Made by a program: the position numbers and the translations under genes. A stretch of DNA of 64,000 nucleotides from Phylloscopus collybita (taxonomy: Eukaryota; Chordata; Aves; Passeriformes; Phylloscopidae), in the NCBI GenBank assembly GCA_027886175.1, contig JAJNNQ010000075.1, positions 81,013,001 through 81,077,000 on the forward strand. The letters are read 5' to 3'. Below the pieces are notes generated by a model. The model worked only from the letters and a program-made list of their open reading frames with translations. It was not told the origin of the DNA and did no database searches. Of the stretch, positions 47,581 through 59,261 are shown in pieces; within the stretch, counting starts at the first letter, position 1, and the number at the start of each line of letters is the position of its first letter.

Positions 47581-50500
47581 AAGATAATTCTTTCCACACT
47601 CTACAAAGCAACCTGGATATAAGTTGATCGTCTTCATGACAGATGATCTAATCCTGGTGTCTGTGGAGGGTGTACAAAGAAAGTTGATCCAGGGGATGAA
47701 TAGCTCCAGAACTACAGATTTTCTACCTTTGAGAAAGAGGAAGTAAATCCATGTACTTTAATCTCATTGAACTTTATTCTTTGATTTTCCACCAGTTCAT
47801 AAAGGTACTGGAAAGCATCAGAATGTCTGTTTTGCATAAAGATGGAAAACTCTGTCTCTCACAAATACTTCTACTTATCATCACACAAAGCCTTCTTAAT
47901 AACATGTATGGCTGTAAGAATCCAAATCTTCAGGATTCTATAAGCTTTTATGTATATTAAACAAATCTTTCTGTCAAAGGAGGATATGTTTTCATAACAC
48001 AGTGAAAGATTTAAAGTATCTGGGCCCCAATAAGAAGTCATTTAACACTTTAAAAAACTTACTCCTTTATCATGCCATGAAAATTAATCACAGCATCCAT
48101 ATTCAAATTGTATCCTGAAGTTAGTTGATAATACAAAGACAAAGGAAAGACAAAGGGGTGATCTTTGAATCCTGAATACATTTACACAAGAAAATAAGAT
48201 GATATTTCACAAACACCTTCAGCTAATAAAACACACATAGAGGAGAAATGATTAAACTGAAACAGTATCAGACCTGCAGTAAGAGTATCAACGCAGAAAT
48301 TCATCATAGGAATTAATTTTGTTGTATGAAGAAACAGAAGGATGAAACATCAAATTGAATCGCCTACTCCTTTTCCTGTAAGAGCAGGGGAAGATGGCAA
48401 TGCATTATGTTCTGTGATTCAAGGCATCTCTGTTCTTTGCCTTACTTCAGCTGCAGGCTTTCAGAAAAATCAATGGTTTTGTCACTGGACCTCTGTTCTG
48501 CATCTTTAAAACAATAATAATTGCCTATTTCTTGTCTAATTGGCTACACAGGTTTAAAAGATAGAACAGGAAGGTTCTTATCTCCCTCTGAACCTTTTAC
48601 TATTCCTGTAATAAAAATACGAAGAAATATTGTCATGCCCGCATTTCATCTGTGGAGAAGAAAAGAATTTCCAAACAGTGAGCTGACATTATTTGTCCTG
48701 TTCTGATTGCCTATCTTTGCTAGACCACGCACTTTACTGTTGGCTCTGTACAAACCTTCTGGTGTCTTCTTTGCCCATTTGGACACATAACCACCTCTTC
48801 TGTGTTTGATGTTAGAATTTTAACTTGATTCCATGTTAAGCCTGTTTATTCATCTTACATATCAAATGACAAAAAGCCAAAACCTTTAGCAGATGTAAGA
48901 TTTTCTTGTGTATTTTCTGACTTTCCAGGATGCTGATTTCTGAAAGCCAGGAAATACAGGATATCTGTCTTTCCTGGGGCAGTCCATAGCCAATGGGAAT
49001 TATCTGCAAATGCTTCAGAGGTAAACACCTTGTTAGATACAGCAGTACTGAACTAGTACAGCTGTACTGACCCAGGGATTAGTTGGAACAGATTGGCAGA
49101 GCTGTACTTGCGATAAAAGAAAAAAATAAAATCTGGGAGGACTGCAGGAGGGAAGGTGAAGGGAAAAGTGAAAGAAGGGAGCACTCTCTGAAATTCCTGA
49201 TAGCCCTTATTTCATGCTCTGTTGAGTAGGTTGTGACAGTAAAAAAGGTAAGAAAGTTTTCCTGTTTGGAGAACTGTCTGAATTTGTTTACTTATAATTC
49301 ACAGGATGATATCTTGAGTCTGCATTTCTTCTTTTCAAAGCTATTAATTTGGGTTACTTTCTGGAAAATCTTTAGTCTAATCATACAGAAACTGAGGAGA
49401 ATTCTGCGTAACTTTCCATGTAAAATGTACAACACACGCCCTCCAAATCTTATCACATATCCAGGGGTTTGCAAGAACACTCAGATCCCACTAATGGAAC
49501 AGTTACCTTGCCTTTGTCATACACTGGATAACAAACATGAAACAGCTTATAGCCTTTCTTAGACATATTCCATCACATGGATCCTGGCATTCACAAGGTA
49601 GCATGCATAACTCCATAAACACACAGGCAGAAGGGCAAGTACAAGCTAATATCTAATTTTCTATCTTTAATCTAAACATGTCCTCACTCCATTCTGAGTC
49701 CTCACAATGCTTTTTCTTTCCCATGCTTCTCTCTTCCTTCTCAGCCAGCTCATGCACAGATAATTTATTTTCTTTATAAAAATTCGTTGGTCCTTTTCAC
49801 TTCTGAGTTTTACCTAACTTTTGTCAGATGATATTTTATTCTTCCTGTAGGCAGTAGCACAATGCACTTTTCTCTTCAGTGAATGTAGGGAAGCCATGGC
49901 TTCCTTGTGTCGCTGACTAGAGATAAGCACAGCTTTCCCCAAACCATCCTGGTATATAAAACATAGCATAGAAGTCCCTTCAATCTGCCTTTTCAAGGTG
50001 CAATTAGTCTGACAGGTAAGGTTAAAGGCTTGTGGTGTATCAAGCATTGTCAGCAGTAACAGTCTGGTCAGCATTCAGTAAAATCAGTTTTTAACTGCAG
50101 GGAAGAGCCCTTCATATATACATCTCCTGAAGCTGGACTAAAAAAAGAAATCTGCTTAATTTATAATAGAATACGTGTAGACTATAACTGTCAAGAGGAT
50201 GAATGATTTATGTATTACTTCAGGTTATAAGGTTTCTGACTGTATTAATTGTAGATTTTAATATTTGGCTAAAATCTAAAATTGGCTTTTAGTATTTACA
50301 GTTTGGGAATTTTTTTTATTATTATTTTTTAAATTATTATTATTTGTTCAGTATGGGCAGATTAACTCTCTTGTCTGTGGAACCAAAAGACTTCTCATAT
50401 TGTAAGTCAGTTTAAGTAAGTGTTGCATATTTTGTATCTATTTTCCTCACTCTGATTTTCTCTTCTAATGAGACCTGGTTAGAGATCTCAAGAAAGAATA

Positions 50501-52063
50501 GGAGGAGTAGGAGTGTAAAAGAGAGAGAGAGAATGCTGATCCCTAACAGTATAATTACAAATGTCTTCTTGTAGGAGGAACCTGTCTTCCCTTTGATTTC
50601 ACGGATGGTTGGGAATTTCCATTTGAGGTTATGGGAACAAATGTGCTGGCTTGTCCAAAAATGTCTATTTCTCTTGACAAGGGCTTTGTCCTAGAATGTG
50701 CTAAAAGGACTTTAAAAAAAGAAAAACATCCCAAGATTCTATTCTTGGCTGCCGTTTTAAGCCATTAAAGATGATCTATCTTGCACCTTTTATGCAGTAT
50801 GGCTATTATTTATACATGAAAGAAAATTGTACAGGGCTTGCATGGAGAGGGGGGGAACTTTAACTTTCTCTCCTCTTGTGCTTTAGGTCAGCTCTCTCAG
50901 CCTTTTCTCTAAAGTTCTTTGCTCATGTTGTGAAATCTTATGCCCTAACCCACTGAAGAGCCCACTGAAGTAGAGAAATTCATGCTACCAACACTTTGTT
51001 TTGTGCCTAAGGATGTATGTTAGGTAAGGATCATTTTGTCATTTCTCCAAATCCTTAGTGCTATGCACTACAGAGTAGAAATACACCAACCCTTTCTTTC
51101 TCTGGGGTCAACAGTGTGTTTATTAAAACCTTTTCCTCTCTTTACTGTACATCATTAATTGCTTTTACTTAGAGTGTAGGTGGCTTAAACTGATATTTGA
51201 GAGCTTAGAACTCCCAGTGATGTTTAAATAACAGCTAGGTTATTTCTAGAGAGAAGCTGCTTGGTAAAAATTTAATACCAGAAAACAGCCAAAATAGTCC
51301 TTTTTTTCTTCCTCTTTTAAACTTCCATAGGTTTGCAAATTGCAATCAAGCCAAACATAAAATAATGGAGAGTCCTTCTAGAAATTACTAGAAACTCTAA
51401 TTAGCATTCACATTAGATGGTTTCTTGTATGCAAAAATTTTCAACACTATTTTTTGAGCAGTTAGATACTGGCATTTACAAACTCCCCTTGCTTGTAGAT
51501 GAAAGGAGACTGGAAGCTGACTGCAGAGTGTAAAACATGTCCTATTTTGTTCAAACCTCCTGAGTAGTGTCACACTGGGACATTTTCATAGAATATACAA
51601 ATATCACTCTATAGAAATTCCCATTTTGTAGTTGTCATCCTAATTTTTGTTTCCTTTATTTCCAAAGGGTCCCTTTGGCTTAACTTCCATCATGATTTTC
51701 TTTACTGTCTGCAAGAAAAAATGTTCATCACTGAGAAGCTACTGGCTCTGCAGATGAACATCTTCACACAAAAATACCTAAAGTGATCCTCTGCTGAGTC
51801 ACACAGAGCAGTGATTCAGTCCATCAAGTGCCTGCAGATTCCTCTTCATGCTTACAAACAGCAACATTTGCTTTAGGCAGCATTGTAAATGCCTTATTTC
51901 AGTCACTGCTGTCACTTCTTCAGTTTCATATAAAAATCTAAAATTTGTTAGAACACTGCAAGTTATGACTCTAGTAGCTTCCAAGTGCTCAGCCTCTTTC
52001 TAGACATCAAAATGTTTGTAGCCAGTATAATTTCAAATAAAAAAAATCCTTATATTACATTTA
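47581..52063. other. AT-rich non-coding stretch
   Basis: No exon, RNA gene or transposon recognised. It contains the 16-bp palindrome at 49889-49904, listed separately. Confidence 0.55.
49889..49904. other. 16-bp perfect palindrome
   Basis: GGAAGCCATGGCTTCC equals its own reverse complement. No further symmetry extends outward. Function unknown. Confidence 0.85.
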
Positions 52064-52268
52064 AGACCAAAACCAAATACAAAACCAACCAACTAAAACA
52101 ACACAATGAAAAAAAAAACCAAACCCCAAAAAAACCAAAACCAACCCAAAATCCTGCACAAAAACAAGCACCAAGAAAGCAAATGGAACACAAAACCTTA
52201 ATCAAAAAATGGCCAAACAAACCAAATAATAAAAACCACCCAGAAACCAACAACTAACTCCCCCCCAA
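52064..52268. repeat. A/C-rich low-complexity tract
   Basis: About 200 bases of A-runs separated by C, CC or CCC with few G or T residues, ending in CCCCCC. It is the complement-orientation counterpart of the T/G tracts elsewhere in the window. The 90-codon open frame across it encodes lysine/proline/asparagine/threonine runs and is compositional. Confidence 0.92.
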
Positions 52269-55200
52269 GAAACACAGCCTTTTTTTTTAGGTAGGGATTA
52301 CATGTTCATATAGGGTCAAAAACAGCCAAGAGTTGATTATAAAGACCCTTGAGAGAATCAGAACTTCAGAGAGAAAATGTAGAGAAGAGAAGTTTAAAGA
52401 CTTATCCAAAATCATATAGCTGACTAGTAGCAGAATTGGCAACAGCATCTAACTCCATGCATCTAACCAGTCTGACCAGCAGAGCCAACTATAGACTGAG
52501 AGAGTTAAAAAATATGCAATGAATCAGGGAATTATAAATTTCCTAAGTAAAAAGACCAGCAGTAGGTCTTTTAGCAATGTTCTGCTATTCTCTTTGTTAT
52601 TAATTTTTCCATGTTAACATGACTGGCAGTTTTACATTCAAAAATACTGAGAGTACAGTTTTCATTGTTTGTGTTGTTTTTTTGTTCTTTTTTTAATATC
52701 AGAACACCTTAACAAAAAGTCAGAGCAAATCTGAGACTGAATCAGGAAAGCAGTGTGACATACCTCTGCCTTAACAATACTTATTGTTTTAATCCCTAAT
52801 TACTTATATTGATTAACTGGATGTGTAGTGTCTCGAAGACTTCACTTGCTTTTTTTTTTTTACAATAATTCCATGGAAACAAGATTTTCAATATCATCAG
52901 ACTATAGTATTTCAACTGTGACCAGAAAGGACTAGGGCTATTTCCTTTCAGTTTGATCTTTAGTTGGGCTTTAACCTGAAGTTATCACAACGCTGACAAA
53001 TGTGGTAACAGATTCTGATGTGCAAATAATAGAAGGAACAGGGTTTAAGCAAAGTACATATTTCCCGGCAGTCTCAGTCTTTGCAAACTGGTGCTGGATA
53101 TATATACACAGCTGTGGTATTGTCCACTGAAGAGTCAACTGTTTTATTAGTACTTTTTTCCCCAATTTCTTGTGGTGATATGAGCAATTTCATCTTTCTC
53201 TTAGCCATAAATTCTATTGTGGTGCTCATGTATATGTCTTTATGCATATTTCTCTCAGATGACAATTACTTCTGTCCCAGATGCCTAATGTGTAATTTAG
53301 AGTCATCAAACCATTTTAATTTGCTCTTTAAAAAGAGAATACAAAACCAACAAGAAAGATGCTTCCTCTTATGATACTTCACAGTGTCTGAAATGCCACC
53401 TGGGTTTTTTATCATTATTCTCCTTGCTATGTCTTTCTGCTGCTGTGTTATCTCAATAGCTCTGAGTGAAGGGGGAAGAGTTTCAACTATTTTGCAGAGA
53501 AAGAACTGGTCTGTCTGTATCTCATATGTGTGTGTCAGACACAAGCTAAAGGTCCTATCCATCCCCAGCTCAGTCCATAGCCAATATTCATGTAATTAGC
53601 CTTAACACTTTTCAGCCAGTCTGAACTGAACGAGATTGCCAGGGTGCAGAATGAAATTACACAGTCTTCTTCAGCTTTGAGCAGGAAGAATAGGGCACAC
53701 AGAATTTAGCATGTATAAATCAGCAAGAATGATGCACCTGAAATGTGGTTTGAAAAGGGCAGCAGCCTCTTAAAAAGCTTTGGAAGCTAACTTTTACCTT
53801 TGAAGAGAGGTTTGGAAGTTGAAATTCAGCTTGTGGTATTATTAGGATGATTATTGTACCCATTATCTCTCCTTTTTTTTTCCAGTCATGTGTATAAAAA
53901 GCTCAATAAGTCACCAGCAATCTGGCCAATGTTGAGAATATTCCCCAAAGCTGAAGAAATGTACACATTCTTTACCATTAGGAGAATTTTTTTATTCTCA
54001 AAGAGCCATTTTTTTTATTTTACACATCTACAGATCTTACTTGAATTGGCATATACCTTGAAAAATGATCCTGTATATAAAGTTGTACAATAAACCTGTA
54101 GTACTATTTAAATTTCAACTTCAACACCACACTGCACTGTTTTTTCCTCTTGTGAAAGCAGATGGTTCCCACAAAACTAATAGCAATTATTTCTATGCAG
54201 TATCTTAGCAGTCACTTAAGGAAAATATAATCACAAACTATACTACAAGGCAAGTATTTAATGACTTGGATGCAAAAAAGCATGTATTATTTTGCAGTAC
54301 AAAAATCTAGAGGTGTTGGCAGCCAGAAGCTCCTTGGCTTGTCAAATCCATGTAAAATGTATAATACAACTGAAACTGGTATTATACATTTATTTTTAAA
54401 GGAATTTATTTTCATTTTAAAAAATCAAAAACCTATTTATATGAAGTTTTTTGAGATTTACTTATTGACCTCAAACTGTACTAGAGTTTTCCATTTAATT
54501 TAAAAAAAATACAAGTACAGACCCTAAAAGCCAGATAAATTTGGTAACTTTTAGGGAGGAACTGTTTTTGTTTTTAAATTTAGGTCATACACTTCAGATA
54601 ATTTTTGCTTTCTATTTCTTATTTCAGCTACTATCAGGTCAATTCTAATTTGCCTACCTATCTAATCATTACTGCTAGAAAGAATTTCAGATTTATAGAT
54701 AGTAGTTAAGGTCTCAGTAGCCCTGATGGACTCTGAAGTATGCTCCTTTTACATTGGAAATTAACTAAAATGTAAGAATGGCCTGTGAAGCCCAAATATT
54801 TCTCTCTAAATATAGAATTGTAATTTGAAAAGGAAACTAGTACAACTAAAGAGAATTGGTTAATTCATTAACAAGAAAAAAATGGTCATTGGACTAATTC
54901 GCATCTTGAAGGCAATCAAGTCATTGTGTTTATTTTAGCTAATATTAATCCTATTCTTTCAAAACTGCTTTTCCCGGGAGGCTATAGATAAAGAAGTTTT
55001 TAATCAATAAAGGCTTGTGTAATGTATATGTATGTGCTGCACACAAATTTTCTAGCTATCATATAATTGCAATTGTGAACATCCCTGTATAAACACCGCT
55101 CACTGACTGCCTGTATGAGTACACAGCAAATTAATACAGAAACGGGATGTTGCATTACTATTACCTAAATCTACAAGACAAGAGTTTTGAGGGGAAAAAA

Positions 55201-57526
55201 AGAGCATCAGAATGGTTGTTAGCTTTTCTGTCAAACCCTGGCCTAGGCTTGCATTAAGAAAAGGGCTTAAGGATGAGTTCAACTTTTAAACATTAGTTTA
55301 AGCCCCCTCTTTTGAAAAAAACCAAAATAAAACAGTTAATTACAGCTCTCAAGACCTCAGAAATCTGTGCTATTTACACAGAGGCATTTAAGCATTTACT
55401 TGAATGGTCTTACCAGCCTGGGACATTAGGAAAGACTGCGCAATAAACCTATAGTCTGTCCTGCCTGTTCAGCTGTGGTTCTGCTCATACTTTACTGTGA
55501 TTCAAAGGACTTTTAATGTCCCTTTATCATCTTTTACATTTCCCATACTTCATTAATAAGTCTAGAGCTTTCCTCTAACTCTTTAAATGAAATTTTGCAG
55601 TAAATCATGATGCAACATACAACATATCCACAACTGCTAGCTGGATTCCTTAGCAAAAGCATCCACTCAGTTAATCCTAGAAGATTAATTTTACTTTCCT
55701 TTTAGAATGCAAGATTCATTAATGACTTAGAAACTTTTGGTTAATTAGTTGAATGATGGTCATCCATATCTATCGCCAGCGGCAGACAGCTGGAGTAGTT
55801 AAGTCCAGGAAAATAAATTCACTCTCAACACCAAGGTATTAATCAGCTCAGGAAGGCTTGTTGAGGTCACACCACATGGCTGTGAAATAGAAACATCCTA
55901 GAGTTTGTCTAATTGATGGTTTGATTTACAGAATGGAATTCATAGCTTAAATGACGGGCAGTGATCTCACGTGACAATATTACATATACATTTCTGGTTT
56001 TCTGCAGCATTCAGTTACTTATTTTAGGGTGAAGGAAACAAGGATGTGCATGCTGATACTTTCATACTGTCGCTGCCTACAGAGAGCCACCTTTCAGAAG
56101 AATGCACACTGCCTTTGGATGAACGCTCACCATAGGAGTATGCAAGAAAGCAGAGAATGGGGATTTATGCACAGAAATGTCACTAAGAACAGCAGGGAAA
56201 CTCAATGCAGAAACTCTGCAAAACATACCTTTTTGAAAAATCTCCTACTTATATACCAATTTCTTATTTATTCTTTTTGTTTATTCCAAAGCCTTTTAAG
56301 AGCTGAAGAATCCTCTGTCCAGGATTTTGTAGATCTGATAGCAAACATTGTTAATTAATATTTTTCTGAGATATCAAAGGTTGTTAGATTTAAGGATGAT
56401 CAGAATGACCTAGATTTTATAATGTTTCAATTAAAAAAAAATTATTGATCTTTTCACAACTCTCCATAATAGCTTTATTCCTGTGAGCAGAAACTTATCA
56501 GTTTGGTGATTAAATTACATTTCTTGATATGTGTATGATGATACAACTACTTTCAAAAAATACTTCAGTGACCATAAATTTAACATAATCTATGAATTTA
56601 GTTTAATCTTCAGCCACAAACTACGCTTATCTGAGAAAGAAGACATGTGGGTGAATTACTTCTTAAAATTAGCAATTCATTCTTGTGAAGCAAAAAAGAA
56701 AATGAAATCTATGGAGAATAATTATACTACCTAGGAGTATATCTTATGTAAGTCTACTCATTTGAACAAATTAAAATGATTGAAATATGAAATCTGTTTT
56801 TGTTCTGGCCTGCTTACTAGGGTAAGGAAAATACAATAAATTCTTAAACATGCTCTAGTTCTTCATGCACCTCACCACGTTCCATTATGAACCCTATTAG
56901 CTATTTTTATTGGAAATTGAAAAAAGTAGCATGGTAGCACAAACAAATAAGATTAGAATGTATTTTTGGTTTTTATCATGCACTATTTAACAGCCTACCT
57001 AAATATTTAAGTGGTCTGACTATCAAACACATTGTATCAGACAGTGTGAATACTCTGTATTAAAATCAAGGTTTCTAGTTTGCCAGCTGAAATAAAATTT
57101 GTTATTTACAAAACAAAGATTCATAACAACACAAGACGAAGAAATAATTTAACCCCTTCAGAATACAAAGAAGAAATAAAATTACAAATATGTCTCATCA
57201 TCACCACAGGGAATTAATATTTATTATTAAATTTTATGAACAGCTTTTTGTGGTTAAACTTATTTGAACCTAAATCCACAAAAATAATACAAAATTGACT
57301 CTTAATTCTGTGTTTTATGATGGATAATCATATATCTTAATGGATCTGGAATGTAGGAGACCAGTAAGATAAGTTTTTACTGATTCTAAAGCAGAGGCAC
57401 TTTAGAAAATTTCATAATGCATGAATTTCATTCTAATATATGAAAATGCTTAATTTCAGAAGTGTAAGTGAATTAGCACAATGCCAAATGCCTTTCTCCA
57501 CTGTGGCATGTAGAAATTATATTTAG
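52269..57526. other. AT-rich non-coding stretch
   Basis: No exon or transposon recognised over about 5 kb. The segment at about 55740-56010 is free of repeats and has clustered CpGs plus an E-box TCACGTGA at 55967-55974. A 109-codon open frame at 56029-56358 has no homology I recognise. Confidence 0.5.
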
Positions 57527-57531
57527 ATCCC
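57527..57531. repeat. Target-site duplication ATCCC (left copy)
   Basis: Directly precedes the TG terminus of the LTR at 57532 and is repeated exactly at 58131-58135. Confidence 0.9.
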
Positions 57532-57774
57532 TGTCCTAGGTTACAATGTAAAACTGTGCCCAAGGTATGTATTCTATCCCCATGAGCTGTTGGAGCCAAG
57601 GTGGGGCAGTGTTTTCCTTATCTTCTGTTAACTTTAACGAGCCCAACAATGCCTTCCCGGGAGAAGTTATCTCTGTTTAATGGGCCATCAAGGACCCATT
57701 TGCATGACTGATAAGATGAAATCATACCATTGTGAGATGCTCTGCCCGGGGGAGGAGCCAAGCATTCCCACCTG

Positions 57775-57782
57775 GATATAAT
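57775..57782 (+). promoter_or_regulatory. TATA-like element of the solo LTR
   Basis: GATATAAT within CCTGGATATAATCC. It lies at the same place as the ATAAAAA element of the related LTR and about 300 bases upstream of the poly(A) signal. Confidence 0.55.
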
Positions 57783-58006
57783 CCAGGGTTTGAGACCTCA
57801 CGAGCAGCTTCTATCCACTGAACTCTCAGAGGAGACAAGCTACCAGACGTTTCTACAGGAATCACTGCTTTGACAAGAACATCTCATCTGGATTCCTGGA
57901 GGAAGACTGGACCCTCCTCATCATCACCGGACCCTTCTCTCTCAGGATCATCTCTGCTTCAGCGGAACCACATCTGCCGCTCCAGGAGGATTTCCGGACT
58001 GCTTCA

Positions 58007-58029
58007 AACACCCTGACCAACAGGGTGTT
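58007..58029 (+). other. Stem-loop in the LTR transcript region
   Basis: AACACCCTG, loop ACCAA, CAGGGTGTT: nine perfect pairs. The equivalent eight-pair stem with the complementary loop is kept in the other family member at 18373-18393, so it is an element feature rather than chance. Confidence 0.8.
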
Positions 58030-58075
58030 AGGTTGTATCATTCCATTTATTTCACCTTTTTTCCTCTCTTCTTCT

Positions 58076-58081
58076 ATTAAA
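58076..58081 (+). promoter_or_regulatory. Polyadenylation signal of the solo LTR
   Basis: ATTAAA, a common variant of AATAAA, 50 bases before the LTR end. Confidence 0.6.
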
Positions 58082-58130
58082 TTGTATCTCTGACTGGGAG
58101 TCTCACTGGTTCTGCTTTCAAACCAGCACA

Positions 58131-58135
58131 ATCCC
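58131..58135. repeat. Target-site duplication ATCCC (right copy)
   Basis: Exact repeat of 57527-57531. Confidence 0.9.
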
Positions 58136-58385
58136 TTTTAATGTCTATGGTTAATAAAGTTCTTGGATTAACTCTATCACATTTATTATTTGCATTATTG
58201 CTGTAGAAATAGTTTTGAGTGACATACATCGGAGATGATTTTAAGACAATTTTCTCCATATTTTAACAGTTTCACCAGTGAATAGAGCTGGAAAATATAT
58301 TTAGGGAAATATTTTTAATCCAAATTTTGTCTGCTTTCAAAGGAGCCTTCGCCATGATTATATTTTAAGCAACAATTCAAGGCGC

Positions 58386-58414
58386 TTTTTTTTTTTTTTT
58401 TTTTTTTTTTTTTT
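58386..58414. repeat. Poly(T) tract, T29
   Basis: Twenty-nine T residues abutting the probable retroviral leader on its right. In the orientation of that leader it would be a poly(A) run at the 3' side. Confidence 0.97.
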
Positions 58415-58634
58415 GTCATTCAGAAAAGTTTACATAATTGCTCTGTGCCCTCTATGAGGACTACAGTGAGCACTGGCTGCAAATATACAAGAAAGTGAGC
58501 CCCATGGCACACACAGAAACACACTGGTAATTAGCTAAGCAGCACTAACAGCTATTAATTCTATCTTGCACATCCCAGTCAAATTTGTCTTTATCTCAAA
58601 CACTTTATGCCTCACATTGGGCGCAAAAAAGGGC
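58415..58634 (-). mobile_element. Probable ERVL internal leader with primer-binding-site remnant
   Basis: Next to the LTR terminus at 58635, and read on the minus strand, a nine-base spacer (GCCCTTTTT) is followed at 58609-58625 by TGCGCCCAATGTGAGGC. This differs from a tRNA-Lys(1,2)-type primer-binding site by one deletion and two transitions. It lies exactly where the 5' leader should begin, so the LTR to its right was a 5' LTR. The remaining roughly 190 bases to the T29 tract are probably leader, but I do not recognise any gag coding sequence. Confidence 0.6.
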
Positions 58635-58692
58635 TGTCATGGTTAAACCACAGTCAGCAGCCAAGCCCCATGCAGCCACTCTCTCACACCCC
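58635..58692 (-). mobile_element. ERVL-type LTR, 3' piece, interrupted (minus strand)
   Basis: TGTCATGGTTAAACCACAG is the reverse complement of the 3' terminus of a widespread avian ERVL LTR. The piece is interrupted after CACACCCC by another insertion and resumes at 59262. Confidence 0.82.
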
Positions 58693-59261
58693 TGTGGGGG
58701 TGGGTGGAGCCCCAGCTGCCCTCCCCTGGAGAGGGTCAAGCTGAGGAGTTAAGAAAGGATTTCGCAGCTGCACCCAGAGCCCCTAAGACAAAAGACAAGC
58801 CTTCTAGTCACGGCGACCTGTCTGGAGACCCACAAGGCCCCTCGGGATCTTATGTAGATCTGTTACAATCGCTTGGTTTTGTACTCTTTCCCTCCCACCC
58901 TGGTGTCCCATAGAAACCCCTGGGTTTCCTCTGGTTGGCAGAGGGTACCTTGTCCCTGGACCCCTTCTCGCTGGTACCTTTGCAATAAAGTTACCACCTG
59001 CGGAAACTCCACACGAGACTCCCTCTCTCTCTCTCATCACGGCCGGCCAAGAGCGGGGCAAGCTCACAAGGGCAGGAGCTGAGAACACTGAGCTGAAATC
59101 ACTGAGCTGAAAAACCACTGCTCTGCCCTCCTGCTGAGAAGCCCCTCTGCCAGCTGAGGAGCGCCCTGACCCCCCAAGAAGCTGTCTTTAGCGAGACATC
59201 TTTTGGGGGTGGTTGTGGCTCTGGGTCCCAAGCGGTGGACCCCACTACCAGCTGGAATACA
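58693..59261 (+). mobile_element. LTR-like insertion nested in the ERVL LTR
   Basis: This 569-bp segment interrupts the ERVL LTR: the sequence before it (CACTCTCTCACACCCC) and after it (CCCCCACCAGTGGGATCAG) join to give the usual order of that LTR. It starts TGTGGGGG and ends AATACA, giving TG...CA termini, with CCCC on both sides as a possible 4-bp duplication. The C-rich setting makes that match weak evidence. A plus-strand AATAAA in CTTTGCAATAAAGTTACC near 58983-58988 suggests plus orientation, with the following GACTCCCTCTCTCTC as R/U5. It is richer in G and C than the rest of the window. It is most likely a solo LTR of another retrovirus family, class not determined. Short frames within it have no homology. 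Confidence 0.6.
58983..58988 (+). promoter_or_regulatory. Polyadenylation signal of the nested LTR-like insertion
   Basis: AATAAA in GCAATAAAGTTACC, followed by a pyrimidine-rich CTCTCTCTCTC run about 40 bases on, as at many LTR R/U5 junctions. Confidence 0.5.

Larger units (their letters stand above)
57532..58130 (+). mobile_element. Solo LTR, ERVL-like endogenous retrovirus, plus strand
   Basis: Begins TGTCCTAGGTT, ends AACCAGCACA, and is flanked by perfect 5-bp ATCCC duplications, so its 599-bp extent is read directly. It contains a GC-richer U3 with GGGGGAGGAGCCAAGC, a TATA-like GATATAAT (57775-57782), a stem-loop at 58007-58029, and an ATTAAA polyadenylation signal (58076-58081). The 54 bases at 57901-57954 match the minus-strand LTR at 18 kb with four transitions, placing both in one family. 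No gag, pol or env sequence adjoins it, so it is a solo LTR. An 89-codon minus-strand frame across it is antisense to the LTR and has no viral homology that I can see. Confidence 0.93.

Noticed and set aside
48983..53586. A shared 15-mer CAGTCCATAGCCAAT near 48.98 and 53.57 kb.
   Set aside because: Similarity does not extend beyond the word; about one such match is expected by chance.
56029..56358. A 109-codon plus-strand open frame, the longest outside repeats and low-complexity tracts.
   Set aside because: No recognisable domain, signal or codon pattern; the length is not exceptional for chance in 64 kb. Splice or promoter context is not evident.
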